Part shown: piece after piece, positions 1 through 13,000 of the stretch
How positions within the stretch are numbered: the stretch's first letter is position 1
Layout of the letters: each line of letters starts with the position of its first letter
Assembly: GCA_029255685.2 (NCBI GenBank)
Contig: CM055319.2
Span: 27,685,568 to 27,749,567, forward strand
Reading direction: 5' to 3'
DNA from: Silene conica
Taxonomy: Eukaryota; Streptophyta; Magnoliopsida; Caryophyllales; Caryophyllaceae
DNA length: 64,000 bases
Position numbers and translations under genes: made by a program
Notes under the pieces: generated by a model
Database searches by the model: none
What the model was told of the DNA's origin: nothing
The model's input: only the letters and a program-made list of their open reading frames with translations

Positions 1-106
1 AGTATATTAATCATAGCAACTTCTAAACATAGATATACACAAATAATATCACTAATCACAACATTAGTAATATTAACAACATTAACAATAATAAAATAAT
101 CCACTT

Positions 107-117
107 TGTAACACCCC
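107..117 (-). other. LTR-terminus-like motif TGTAACACCCC (one per unit)
   Basis: Seen: TGTAACACCCC at unit position 107, followed by an A/T-rich tatttatttaagag. Read on the minus strand this is ...GGGGTGTTACA. Known: many plant Ty3/gypsy chromovirus LTRs begin TGTAACACCC and end GGGTGTTACA, with the primer-binding site close behind. Inferred: the unit carries one end of an old LTR, most likely the 3' end read on the minus strand, joined to unrelated AT-rich DNA. No second terminus and no retroelement coding domain is visible in the unit, so this is a fossil fragment. The last C is T (TGTAACACCTC) in units 3, 4, 9, 11 and 13. Confidence 0.45.
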
Positions 118-172
118 TATTTATTTAAGAGCCTTTAGCAAGACATTCTCAAATAAGTAAAGCTGTTACCAT

Positions 173-187
173 CTCGGAATATCCGAG
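173..187. other. Short hairpin ctcgga-ata-tccgag (one per unit)
   Basis: A perfect 6-bp stem with a 3-nt loop. It is intact in most units. In units 47-50 only the loop changes (ata to cta). In units 17 and 19-21 one stem base changes (ctcgca), breaking a pair. No function is known; it is a structural landmark of the unit. Confidence 0.8.
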
Positions 188-495
188 GTAGTGAATAACA
201 AAGTAAGCAAACCAAAGTACTTTACATAAAAACTGATTAAATTTAAACTTGATATTACAACAACTACGAGAACCAAACTTTGATAAAAATAAAAGTACAA
301 CTGAAGATATCTAAGTGTGATGATCTAACTCTAAGTAGGTCCAAGCCATGTCTCTCTCCATGCCCAAGCTCCCAATCCATCAGTCACCGACCTGTAAAAT
401 CTACTCCCCATTCCGGATCATCGTAGGTGTCACACGAATACACAGGGTCAACCGCGAGGTTGAGTAGAAAGATAAATAAGACAACAATATAATAT

Positions 496-744
496 ACTCC
501 GCACCGATCCAACGCCAAATAAACTCCGCACCGATCCAACACCAAATAAACTCCGCACCGATCACAAGACCCATTACCTCCACACAAATCACAAGACCCA
601 ATATACTCCGCACCAGTCACAAGACCCAATATACTCCACACCAATCACAAGACCCAATATACTCCACACCAGTCAAAAGACCCAATATACTCCACACCAG
701 TCACAAGACCCAATATACTCCGCTCCATATCACAAGACCCATTA
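496..744. repeat. Nested 27-28 bp subrepeats, nine copies (representative, unit 1)
   Basis: Copies begin at 496, 523, 550, 577, 605, 633, 661, 689 and 717, each with a form of actcc[ga]caccagtcacaag. The first four steps are 27 bp (cores with gatccaacaccaaat, then the transition) and the later steps are 28 bp (cores with cacaagacccaatat). The two forms look like two ages of the same minisatellite. The block recurs in all 50 units at the same place with the same copy number, so the subrepeat expanded before the large unit amplified. It creates the Cys/Gly/Val/Tyr-rich repetitive minus-strand frames (LDRCGVY pattern), which are not supported as genes. Confidence 0.95.
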
Positions 745-1033
745 TTCGTCACATCGTATCGTGTCACAGAATTATTCAATCAAATAAAGCAATATATCAA
801 TCATTCAATATAATAAGATGAGCATTGTTAACATTGATTAATAATCAAATAACTCATCAACAGGCATACGGTATTCCCCTACCTCAACTTGCAGAAAGAC
901 AGTCAATAGCTCCGAAAGATGTTCCCCGCGGAAACCGTCACCTAAACATATAATACTTAACGATCAACAACCCATACCAAGCCCTATACTTAAAATCGTA
1001 ACACTGTGTCGAATTTCTTAACTTTCTAAAATT

Positions 1034-1061
1034 GGAAAGTTTCCCAAAGTAGAAACTTTCC
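1034..1061. other. Inverted repeat ggaaagtttc / gaaactttcc (one per unit)
   Basis: Perfect 10-bp arms separated by 8 nt (ccaaagta). It is retained in the units I checked across the array. It could form a cruciform or a hairpin in transcripts; no role is known. Confidence 0.8.
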
Positions 1062-4000
1062 CGAAATAGCAACTTCACCAAAATAGTAACTTCCCGACTC
1101 ATATGGTCTCATAAACAAAGCAACATATGAATTTACAAACTTTACTAATTAAGGATTTACTAATTGTAGCAAGAACTCAAATGAGCAAATATTACTAACT
1201 CAAATGATAAAACAATGTTCATTAACAAGTATATTAATCATAGCAACTTCTAAACATAGATATACACTAATAATATCACTAATCACAACATTAGTAATAT
1301 TAACAACATTAACAATAATAAAATAATCCACTTTGTAACACCCCTATTTATTTAAGAGCCTTTAGCAAGACATTCTCAAATAAGTAAAGCTGTTACCATC
1401 TCGGAATATCCGAGGTAGTGAATAACAAAGTAAGCAAACCAAAGTACTTTACATAAAAACTGATTAAATTTAAACTTGATATTACAACAACTACGAGAAC
1501 CAAACTTTGATAAAAATAAAAGTACAACTGAAGATATCTAAGTGTGATGATCTAACTCTAAGTAGGTCCAAGCCATGTCTCTCTCCATGCCCAAGCTCCC
1601 AATCCATCAGTCACCGACCTGTAAAATCTACTCCCCATTCCGGATCATCGTAGGTGTCACACGAATACACAGGGTCAACCGCGAGGTTGAGTAGAAAGAT
1701 AAATAAGACAACAATATAATATACTCCGCACCGATCCAACGCCAAATAAACTCCGCACCGATCCAACACCAAATAAACTCCGCACCGATCACAAGACCCA
1801 TTACCTCCACACAAATCACAAGACCCAATATACTCCGCACCAGTCACAAGACCCAATATACTCCACACCAATCACAAGACCCAATATACTCCACACCAGT
1901 CAAAAGACCCAATATACTCCACACCAGTCACAAGACCCAATATACTCCGCTCCATATCACAAGACCCATTATTCGTCACATCGTATCGTGTCACAGAATT
2001 ATTCAATCAAATAAAGCAATATATCAATCATTCAATATAATAAGATGAGCATTGTTAACATTGATTAATAATCAAATAACTCATCAACAGGCATACGGTA
2101 TTCCCCTACCTCAACTTGCAGAAAGACAGTCAATAGCTCCGAAAGATGTTCCCCGCGGAAACCGTCACCTAAACATATAATACTTAACGATCAACAACCC
2201 ATACCAAGCCCTATACTTAAAATCGTAACACTGTGTCGAATTTCTTAACTTTCTAAAATTGGAAAGTTTCCCAAAGTAGAAACTTTCCCGAAATAGCAAC
2301 TTCACCAAAATAGTAACTTCCCGACTCATATGGTCTCATAAACAAAGCAACATATGAATTTACAAACTTTACTAATTAAGGATTTACTAATTGTAGCAAG
2401 AACTCAAATGAGCAAATATTACTAACTCAAATGATAAAACAATGTTCATTAACAAGTATATTAATCATAGCAACTTCTAAACATAGATATACACTAATAA
2501 TATCACTAATCACAACATTAGTAATATTAACAACATTAACAATAATAAAATAATCCACTTTGTAACACCTCTATTTATTTAAGAGCCTTTAGCAAGACAT
2601 TCTCAAATAAGTAAAGCTGTTACCATCTCGGAATATCCGAGGTAGTGAATAACAAAGTAAGCAAACCAAAGTACTTTACATAAAAACTGATTAAATTTAA
2701 ACTTGATATTACAACAACTACGAGAACCAAACTTTGATAAAAATAAAAGTACAACTGAAGATATCTAAGTGTGATGATCTAACTCTAAGTAGGTCCAAGC
2801 CATGTCTCTCTCCATGCCCAAGCTCCCAATCCATCAGTCACCGACCTGTAAAATCTACTCCCCATTCCGGATCATCGTAGGTGTCACACGAATACACAGG
2901 GTCAACCGCAAGGTTGAGTAGAAAGATAAATAAGACAACAATATAATATACTCCGCACCGATCCAACGCCAATTAAACTCCGCACCGATCCAACACCAAA
3001 TAAACTCCGCACCGATCACAAGACCCATTACCTCCACACCAATCACAAGACCCAATATACTCCGCACCAGTCACAAGACCCAATATACTCCACACCAATC
3101 ACAAGACCCAATATACTCCACACCAGTCAAAAGACCCAATATACTCCACACCAGTCACAAGACCCAATATACTCCGCTCCATATCACAAGACCCATTATT
3201 CGTCACATCGTATCGTGTCACAGAATTATTCAATCAAATAAAGCAATATATCAATCATTCAATATAATAAGATGAGCATTGTTAACATTGATTAATAATC
3301 AAATAACTCATCAACAGGCATACGGTATTCCCCTACCTCAACTTGCAGAAAGACAGTCAATAGCTCCGAAAGATGTTCCCCGCGGAAACCGTCACCTAAA
3401 CATATAATACTTAACGATCAACAACCCATACCAAGCCCTATACTTAAAATCGTAACACTGTGTCGAATTTCTTAACTTTCTAAAATTGGAAAGTTTCCCA
3501 AAGTAGAAACTTTCCCGAAATAGCAACTTCACCAAAATAGTAACTTCCCGACTCATATGGTCTCATAAACAAAGCAACATATGAATTTACAAACTTTACT
3601 AATTAAGGATTTACTAATTGTAGCAAGAACTCAAATGAGCAAATATTACTAACTCAAATGATAAAACAATGTTCATTAACAAGTATATTAATCATAGCAA
3701 CTTCTAAACATAGATATACACTAATAATATCACTAATCACAACATTAGTAATATTAACAACATTAACAATAATAAAATAATCCACTTTGTAACACCTCTA
3801 TTTATTTAAGAGCCTTTAGCAAGACATTCTCAAATAAGTAAAGCTGTTACCATCTCGGAATATCCGAGGTAGTGAATAACAAAGTAAGCAAACCAAAGTA
3901 CTTTACATAAAAACTGATTAAATTTAAACTTGATATTACAACAACTACGAGAACCAAACTTTGATAAAAATAAAAGTACAACTGAAGATATCTAAGTGTG

Positions 4001-7000
4001 ATGATCTAACTCTAAGTAGGTCCAAGCCATGTCTCTCTCCATGCCCAAGCTCCCAATCCATCAGTCACCGACCTGTAAAATCTACTCCCCATTCCGGATC
4101 ATCGTAGGTGTCACACGAATACACAGGGTCAACCGCAAGGTTGAGTAGAAAGATAAATAAGACAACAATATAATATACTCCGCACCGATCCAACGCCAAT
4201 TAAACTCCGCACCGATCCAACACCAAATAAACTCCGCACCGATCACAAGACCCATTACCTCCACACCAATCACAAGACCCAATATACTCCGCACCAGTCA
4301 CAAGACCCAATATACTCCACACCAATCACAAGACCCAATATACTCCACACCAGTCAAAAGACCCAATATACTCCACACCAGTCACAAGACCCAATATACT
4401 CCGCTCCATATCACAAGACCCATTATTCGTCACATCGTATCGTGTCACAGAATTATTCAATCAAATAAAGCAATATATCAATCATTCAATATAATAAGAT
4501 GAGCATTGTTAACATTGATTAATAATCAAATAACTCATCAACAGGCATACGGTATTCCCCTACCTCAACTTGCAGAAAGACAGTCAATAGCTCCGAAAGA
4601 TGTTCCCCGCGGAAACCGTCACCTAAACATATAATACTTAACGATCAACAACCCATACCAAGCCCTATACTTAAAATCGTAACACTGTGTCGAATTTCTT
4701 AACTTTCTAAAATTGGAAAGTTTCCCAAAGTAGAAACTTTCCCGAAATAGCAACTTCACCAAAATAGTAACTTCCCGACTCATATGGTCTCATAAACAAA
4801 GCAACATAAGAATTTACAAACTTTACTAATTAAGGATTTACTAATTGTAGCAAGAACTCAAATGAGCAAATATTACTAACTCAAATGATAAAACAATGTT
4901 CATTAACAAGTATATTAATCATAGCAACTTCTAAACATAGATATACACAAATAATATCACTAATCACAACATTAGTAATATTAACAACATTAACAATAAT
5001 AAAATAATCCACTTTGTAACACCCCTATTTATTTAAGAGCCTTTAGCAAGACATTCTCAAATAAGTAAAGCTGTTACCATCTCGGAATATCCGAGGTAGT
5101 GAATAACAAAGTAAGCAAACCAAAGTACTTTACATAAAAACTGATTAAATTTAAACTTGATATTACAACAACTACGAGAACCAAACTTTGATAAAAATAA
5201 AAGTACAACTGAAGATATCTAAGTGTGATGATCTAACTCTAAGTAGGTCCAAGCCATGTCTCTCTCCATGCCCAAGCTCCCAATCCATCAGTCACCGACC
5301 TGTAAAATCTACTCCCCATTCCGGATCATCGTAGGTGTCACACGAATACACAGTGTCAACCGCGTGGTTGAGTAGAAAGATAAATAAGACAACAATATAA
5401 TATACTCCGCACCGATCCAACGCCAAATAAACTCCGCACCGATCCAACACCAAATAAACTCCGCACCGATCACAAGACCCATTACCTCCACACCAATCAC
5501 AAGACCCAATATACTCCGCACCAGTCACAAGACCCAATATACTCCACACCAATCACAAGACCCAATATACTCCACACCAGTCAAAAGACCCAATATACTC
5601 CACACCAGTCACAAGACCCAATATACTCCGCTCCATATCACAAGACCCATTATTCGTCACATCGTATCGTGTCACAGAATTATTCAATCAAATAAAGCAA
5701 TATATCAATCATTCAATATAATAAGATGAACATTGTTAACATTGATTAATAATCAAATAACTCATCAACAGGCATACGGTATTCCCCTACCTCAACTTGC
5801 AGAAAGACAGTCAATAGCTCCGAAAGATGTTCCCCGCGGAAACCGTCACCTAAACATATAATACTTAACGATCAACAACCCATACCAAGCCCTATACTTA
5901 AAATCGTAACACTGTGTCGAATTTCTTAACTTTCTAAAATTGGAAAGTTTCCCAAAGTAGAAACTTTCCCGAAATAGCAACTTCACCAAAATAGTAACTT
6001 CCCGACTCATATGGTCTCATAAACAAAGCAACATAAGAATTTACAAACTTTACTAATTAAGGATTTACTAATTGTAGCAAGAACTCAAATGAGCAAATAT
6101 TACTAACTCAAATGATAAAACAATGTTCATTAACAAGTATATTAATCATAGCAACTTCTAAACATAGATATACACTAATAATATCACTAATCACAACATT
6201 AGTAATATTAACAACATTAACAATAATAAAATAATCCACTTTGTAACACCCCTATTTATTTAAGAGCCTTTAGCAAGACATTCTCAAATAAGTAAAGCTG
6301 TTACCATCTCGGAATATCCGAGGTAGTGAATAACAAAGTAAGCAAACCAAAGTACTTTACATAAAAACTGATTAAATTTAAACTTGATATTACAACAACT
6401 ACGAGAACCAAACTTTGATAAAAATAAAAGTACAACTGAAGATATCTAAGTGTGATGATCTAACTCTAAGTAGGTCCAAGCCATGTCTCTCTCCATGCCC
6501 AAGCTCCCAATCCATCAGTCACCGACTTGTAAAATCTACTCCCCATTCCGGATCATCGTAGGTGTCACACGAATACACAGGGTCAACCGCAAGGTTGAGT
6601 AGAAAGATAAATAAGACAACAATATAATATACTCCGCACCGATCCAACGCCAATTAAACTCCGCACCGATCCAACACCAAATAAACTCCGCACCGATCAC
6701 AAGACCCATTACCTCCACACCAATCACAAGACCCAATATACTCCGCACCAGTCACAAGACCCAATATACTCCACACCAATCACAAGACCCAATATACTCC
6801 ACACCAGTCAAAAGACCCAATATACTCCACACCAGTCACAAGACCCAATATACTCCGCTCCATATCACAAGACCCATTATTCGTCACATCGTATCGTGTC
6901 ACAGAATTATTCAATCAAATAAAGCAATATATCAATCATTCAATATAATAAGATGAGCATTGTTAACATTGATTAATAATCAAATAACTCATCAACAGGC

Positions 7001-10000
7001 ATACGGTATTCCCCTACCTCAACTTGCAGAAAGACAGTCAATAGCTCCGAAAGATGTTCCCCGCGGAAACCGTCACCTAAACATATAATACTTAACGATC
7101 AACAACCCATACCAAGCCCTATACTTAAAATCGTAACACTGTGTCGAATTTCTTAACTTTCTAAAATTGGAAAGTTTCCCAAAGTAGAAACTTTCCCGAA
7201 ATAGCAACTTCACCAAAATAGTAACTTCCCGACTCATATGGTCTCATAAACAAAGCAACATAAGAATTTACAAACTTTACTAATTAAGGATTTACTAATT
7301 GTAGCAAGAACTCAAATGAGCAAATATTACTAACTCAAATGATAAAACAATGTTCATTAACAAGTATATTAATCATAGCAACTTCTAAACATAGATATAC
7401 ACAAATAATATCACTAATCACAACATTAGTAATATTAACAACATTAACAATAATAAAATAATCCACTTTGTAACACCCCTATTTATTTAAGAGCCTTTAG
7501 CAAGACATTCTCAAATAAGTAAAGCTGTTACCATCTCGGAATATCCGAGGTAGTGAATAACAAAGTAAGCAAACCAAAGTACTTTACATAAAAACTGATT
7601 AAATTTAAACTTGATATTACAACAACTACGAGAACCAAACTTTGATAAAAATAAAAGTACAACTGAAGATATCTAAGTGTGATGATCTAACTCTAAGTAG
7701 GTCCAAGCCATGTCTCTCTCCATGCCCAAGCTCCCAATCCATCAGTCACCGACCTGTAAAATCTACTCCCCATTCCGGATCATCGTAGGTGTCACACGAA
7801 TACACAGTGTCAACCGCGTGGTTGAGTAGAAAGATAAATAAGACAACAATATAATATACTCCGCACCGATCCAACGCCAAATAAACTCCGCACCGATCCA
7901 ACACCAAATAAACTCCGCACCGATCACAAGACCCATTACCTCCACACCAATCACAAGACCCAATATACTCCGCACCAGTCACAAGACCCAATATACTCCA
8001 CACCAATCACAAGACCCAATATACTCCACACCAGTCAAAAGACCCAATATACTCCACACCAGTCACAAGACCCAATATACTCCGCTCCATATCACAAGAC
8101 CCATTATTCGTCACATCGTATCGTGTCACAGAATTATTCAATCAAATAAAGCAATATATCAATCATTCAATATAATAAGATGAGCATTGTTAACATTGAT
8201 TAATAATCAAATAACTCATCAACAGGCATACGGTATTCCCCTACCTCAACTTGCAGAAAGATAGTCAATAGCTCCGAAAGATGTTCCCCGCGGAAACCGT
8301 CACCTAAACATATAATACTTAACGATCAACAACCCATACCAAGCCCTATACTTAAAATCGTAACACTGTGTCGAATTTCTTAACTTTCTAAAATTGGAAA
8401 GTTTCCCAAAGTAGAAACTTTCCCGAAATAGCAACTTCACCAAAATAGTAACTTCCCGACTCATATGGTCTCATAAACAAAGCAACATAAGAATTTACAA
8501 ACTTTACTAATTAAGGATTTACTAATTGTAGCAAGAACTCAAATGAGCAAATATTACTAACTCAAATGATAAAACAATGTTCATTAACAAGTATATTAAT
8601 CATAGCAACTTCTAAACATAGATATACACTAATAATATCACTAATCACAACATTAGTAATATTAACAACATTAACAATAATAAAATAATCCACTTTGTAA
8701 CACCCCTATTTATTTAAGAGCCTTTAGCAAGACATTCTCAAATAAGTAAAGCTGTTACCATCTCGGAATATCCGAGGTAGTGAATAACAAAGTAAGCAAA
8801 CCAAAGTACTTTACATAAAAACTGATTAAATTTAAACTTGATATTACAACAACTACGAGAACCAAACTTTGATAAAAATAAAAGTACAACTGAAGATATC
8901 TAAGTGTGATGATCTAACTCTAAGTAGGTCCAAGCCATGTCTCTCTCCATGCCCAAGCTCCCAATCCATCAGTCACCGACCTGTAAAATCTACTCCCCAT
9001 TCCGGATCATCGTAGGTGTCACACGAATACACAGGGTCAACCGCGAGGTTGAGTAGAAAGATAAATAAGACAACAATATAATATACTCCGCACCGATCCA
9101 ACGCCAAATAAACTCCGCACCGATCCAACACCAAATAAACTCCGCACCGATCACAAGACCCATTACCTCCACACAAATCACAAGACCCAATATACTCCGC
9201 ACCAGTCACAAGACCCAATATACTCCACACCAATCACAAGACCCAATATACTCCACACCAGTCAAAAGACCCAATATACTCCACACCAGTCACAAGACCC
9301 AATATACTCCGCTCCATATCACAAGACCCATTATTCGTCACATCGTATCGTGTCACAGAATTATTCAATCAAATAAAGCAATATATCAATCATTCAATAT
9401 AATAAGATGAGCATTGTTAACATTGATTAATAATCAAATAACTCATCAACAGGCATACGGTATTCCCCTACCTCAACTTGCAGAAAGACAGTCAATAGCT
9501 CCGAAAGATGTTCCCCGCGGAAACCGTCACCTAAACATATAATACTTAACGATCAACAACCCATACCAAGCCCTATACTTAAAATCGTAACACTGTGTCG
9601 AATTTCTTAACTTTCTAAAATTGGAAAGTTTCCCAAAGTAGAAACTTTCCCGAAATAGCAACTTCACCAAAATAGTAACTTCCCGACTCATATGGTCTCA
9701 TAAACAAAGCAACATATGAATTTACAAACTTTACTAATTAAGGATTTACTAATTGTAGCAAGAACTCAAATGAGCAAATATTACTAACTCAAATGATAAA
9801 ACAATGTTCATTAACAAGTATATTAATCATAGCAACTTCTAAACATAGATATACACTAATAATATCACTAATCACAACATTAGTAATATTAACAACATTA
9901 ACAATAATAAAATAATCCACTTTGTAACACCTCTATTTATTTAAGAGCCTTTAGCAAGACATTCTCAAATAAGTAAAGCTGTTACCATCTCGGAATATCC

Positions 10001-13000
10001 GAGGTAGTGAATAACAAAGTAAGCAAACCAAAGTACTTTACATAAAAACTGATTAAATTTAAACTTGATATTACAACAACTACGAGAACCAAACTTTGAT
10101 AAAAATAAAAGTACAACTGAAGATATCTAAGTGTGATGATCTAACTCTAAGTAGGTCCAAGCCATGTCTCTCTCCATGCCCAAGCTCCCAATCCATCAGT
10201 CACCGACCTGTAAAATCTACTCCCCATTCCGGATCATCGTAGGTGTCACACGAATACACAGTGTCAACCGCGTGGTTGAGTAGAAAGATAAATAAGACAA
10301 CAATATAATATACTCCGCACCGATCCAACGCCAAATAAACTCCGCACCGATCCAACACCAAATAAACTCCGCACCGATCACAAGACCCATTACCTCCACA
10401 CCAATCACAAGACCCAATATACTCCGCACCAGTCACAAGACCCAATATACTCCACACCAATCACAAGACCCAATATACTCCACACCAGTCAAAAGACCCA
10501 ATATACTCCACACCAGTCACAAGACCCAATATACTCCGCTCCATATCACAAGACCCATTATTCGTCACATCGTATCGTGTCACAGAATTATTCAATCAAA
10601 TAAAGCAATATATCAATCATTCAATATAATAAGATGAACATTGTTAACATTGATTAATAATCAAATAACTCATCAACAGGCATACGGTATTCCCCTACCT
10701 CAACTTGCAGAAAGACAGTCAATAGCTCCGAAAGATGTTCCCCGCGGAAACCGTCACCTAAACATATAATACTTAACGATCAACAACCCATACCAAGCCC
10801 TATACTTAAAATCGTAACACTGTGTCGAATTTCTTAACTTTCTAAAATTGGAAAGTTTCCCAAAGTAGAAACTTTCCCGAAATAGCAACTTCACCAAAAT
10901 AGTAACTTCCCGACTCATATGGTCTCATAAACAAAGCAACATAAGAATTTACAAACTTTACTAATTAAGGATTTACTAATTGTAGCAAGAACTCAAATGA
11001 GCAAATATTACTAACTCAAATGATAAAACAATGTTCATTAACAAGTATATTAATCATAGCAACTTCTAAACATAGATATACACTAATAATATCACTAATC
11101 ACAACATTAGTAATATTAACAACATTAACAATAATAAAATAATCCACTTTGTAACACCCCTATTTATTTAAGAGCCTTTAGCAAGACATTCTCAAATAAG
11201 TAAAGCTGTTACCATCTCGGAATATCCGAGGTAGTGAATAACAAAGTAAGCAAACCAAAGTACTTTACATAAAAACTGATTAAATTTAAACTTGATATTA
11301 CAACAACTACGAGAACCAAACTTTGATAAAAATAAAAGTACAACTGAAGATATCTAAGTGTGATGATCTAACTCTAAGTAGGTCCAAGCCATGTCTCTCT
11401 CCATGCCCAAGCTCCCAATCCATCAGTCACCGACTTGTAAAATCTACTCCCCATTCCGGATCATCGTAGGTGTCACACGAATACACAGGGTCAACCGCGA
11501 GGTTGAGTAGAAAGATAAATAAGACAACAATATAATATACTCCGCACCGATCCAACGCCAAATAAACTCCGCACCGATCCAACACCAAATAAACTCCGCA
11601 CCGATCACAAGACCCATTACCTCCACACAAATCACAAGACCCAATATACTCCGCACCAGTCACAAGACCCAATATACTCCACAGCAATCACAAGACCCAA
11701 TATACTCCACACCAGTCAAAAGACCCAATATACTCCACACCAGTCACAAGACCCAATATACTCCGCTCCATATCACAAGACCCATTATTCGTCACATCGT
11801 ATCGTGTCAAAGAATTATTCAATCAAATAAAGCAATATATCAATCATTCAATATAATAAGATGAGCATTGTTAACATTGATTAATAATCAAATAACTCAT
11901 CAACAGGCATACGGTATTCCCCTACCTCAACTTGCAGAAAGGCAGTCAATAGCTCCGAAAGATGTTCCCCGCGGAAACCGTCACCTAAACATATAATACT
12001 TAACGATCAACAACCCATACCAAGCCCTATACTTAAAATCGTAACACTGTGTCGAATTTCTTAACTTTCTAAAATTGGAAAGTTTCCCAAAGTAGAAACT
12101 TTCCCGAAATAGCAACTTCACCAAAATAGTAACTTCCCGACTCATATGGTCTCATAAACAAAGCAACATATGAATTTACAAACTTTACTAATTAAGGATT
12201 TACTAATTGTAGCAAGAACTCAAATGAGCAAATATTACTAACTCAAATGATAAAACAATGTTCATTAACAAGTATATTAATCATAGCAACTTCTAAACAT
12301 AGATATACACTAATAATATCACTAATCACAACATTAGTAATATTAACAACATTAACAATAATAAAATAATCCACTTTGTAACACCTCTATTTATTTAAGA
12401 GCCTTTAGCAAGACATTCTCAAATAAGTAAAGCTGTTACCATCTCGGAATATCCGAGGTAGTGAATAACAAAGTAAGCAAACCAAAGTACTTTACATAAA
12501 AACTGATTAAATTTAAACTTGATATTACAACAACTACGAGAACCAAACTTTGATAAAAATAAAAGTACAACTGAAGATATCTAAGTGTGATGATCTAACT
12601 CTAAGTAGGTCCAAGCCATGTCTCTCTCCATGCCCAAGCTCCCAATCCATCAGTCACCGACCTGTAAAATCTACTCCCCATTCCGGATCATCGTAGGTGT
12701 CACACGAATACACAGGGTCAACCGCGAGGTTGAGTAGAAAGATAAATAAGACAACAATATAATATACTCCGCACCGATCCAACGCCAATTAAACTCCGCA
12801 CCGATCCAACACCAAATAAACTCCGCACCGATCACAAGACCCATTACCTCCACACCAATCACAAGACCCAATATACTCCGCACCAGTCACAAGACCCAAT
12901 ATACTCCACACCAATCACAAGACCCAATATACTCCACACCAGTCAAAAGACCCAATATACTCCACACCAGTCACAAGACCCAATATACTCCGCTCCATAT

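Larger units (their letters stand above)
1..1227. repeat. Reference unit (unit 1) of the satellite
   Basis: Anatomy, valid in every unit by adding the unit offset: 1-102, A-rich lead made of AAT/AAC/ATT words; 107-117, TGTAACACCCC; 173-187, hairpin; about 190-420, AT-rich unique sequence; 420-495, the unit's only strongly mixed-composition part (attccggatcatcgtagg and following); 496-744, nine 27-28 bp subrepeats; about 745-870, AT-rich; 870-950, a GC-richer island with a ccgcgg core; 1034-1061, second hairpin; 1062-1227, AT-rich. The unit is strongly AT-rich throughout. The phase is arbitrary: it was set at the window's first base. Confidence 0.95.

Noticed and set aside
496-744. CRISPR array
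   Set aside because: The 27-28 bp units are contiguous with no unique spacers, and the context is a plant-like satellite with no cas genes.
107-1227. A complete LTR or whole retrotransposon in each unit
   Set aside because: Only one terminus is seen in the unit. There is no second TACA-type end, no convincing primer-binding site and no gag or pol domain.
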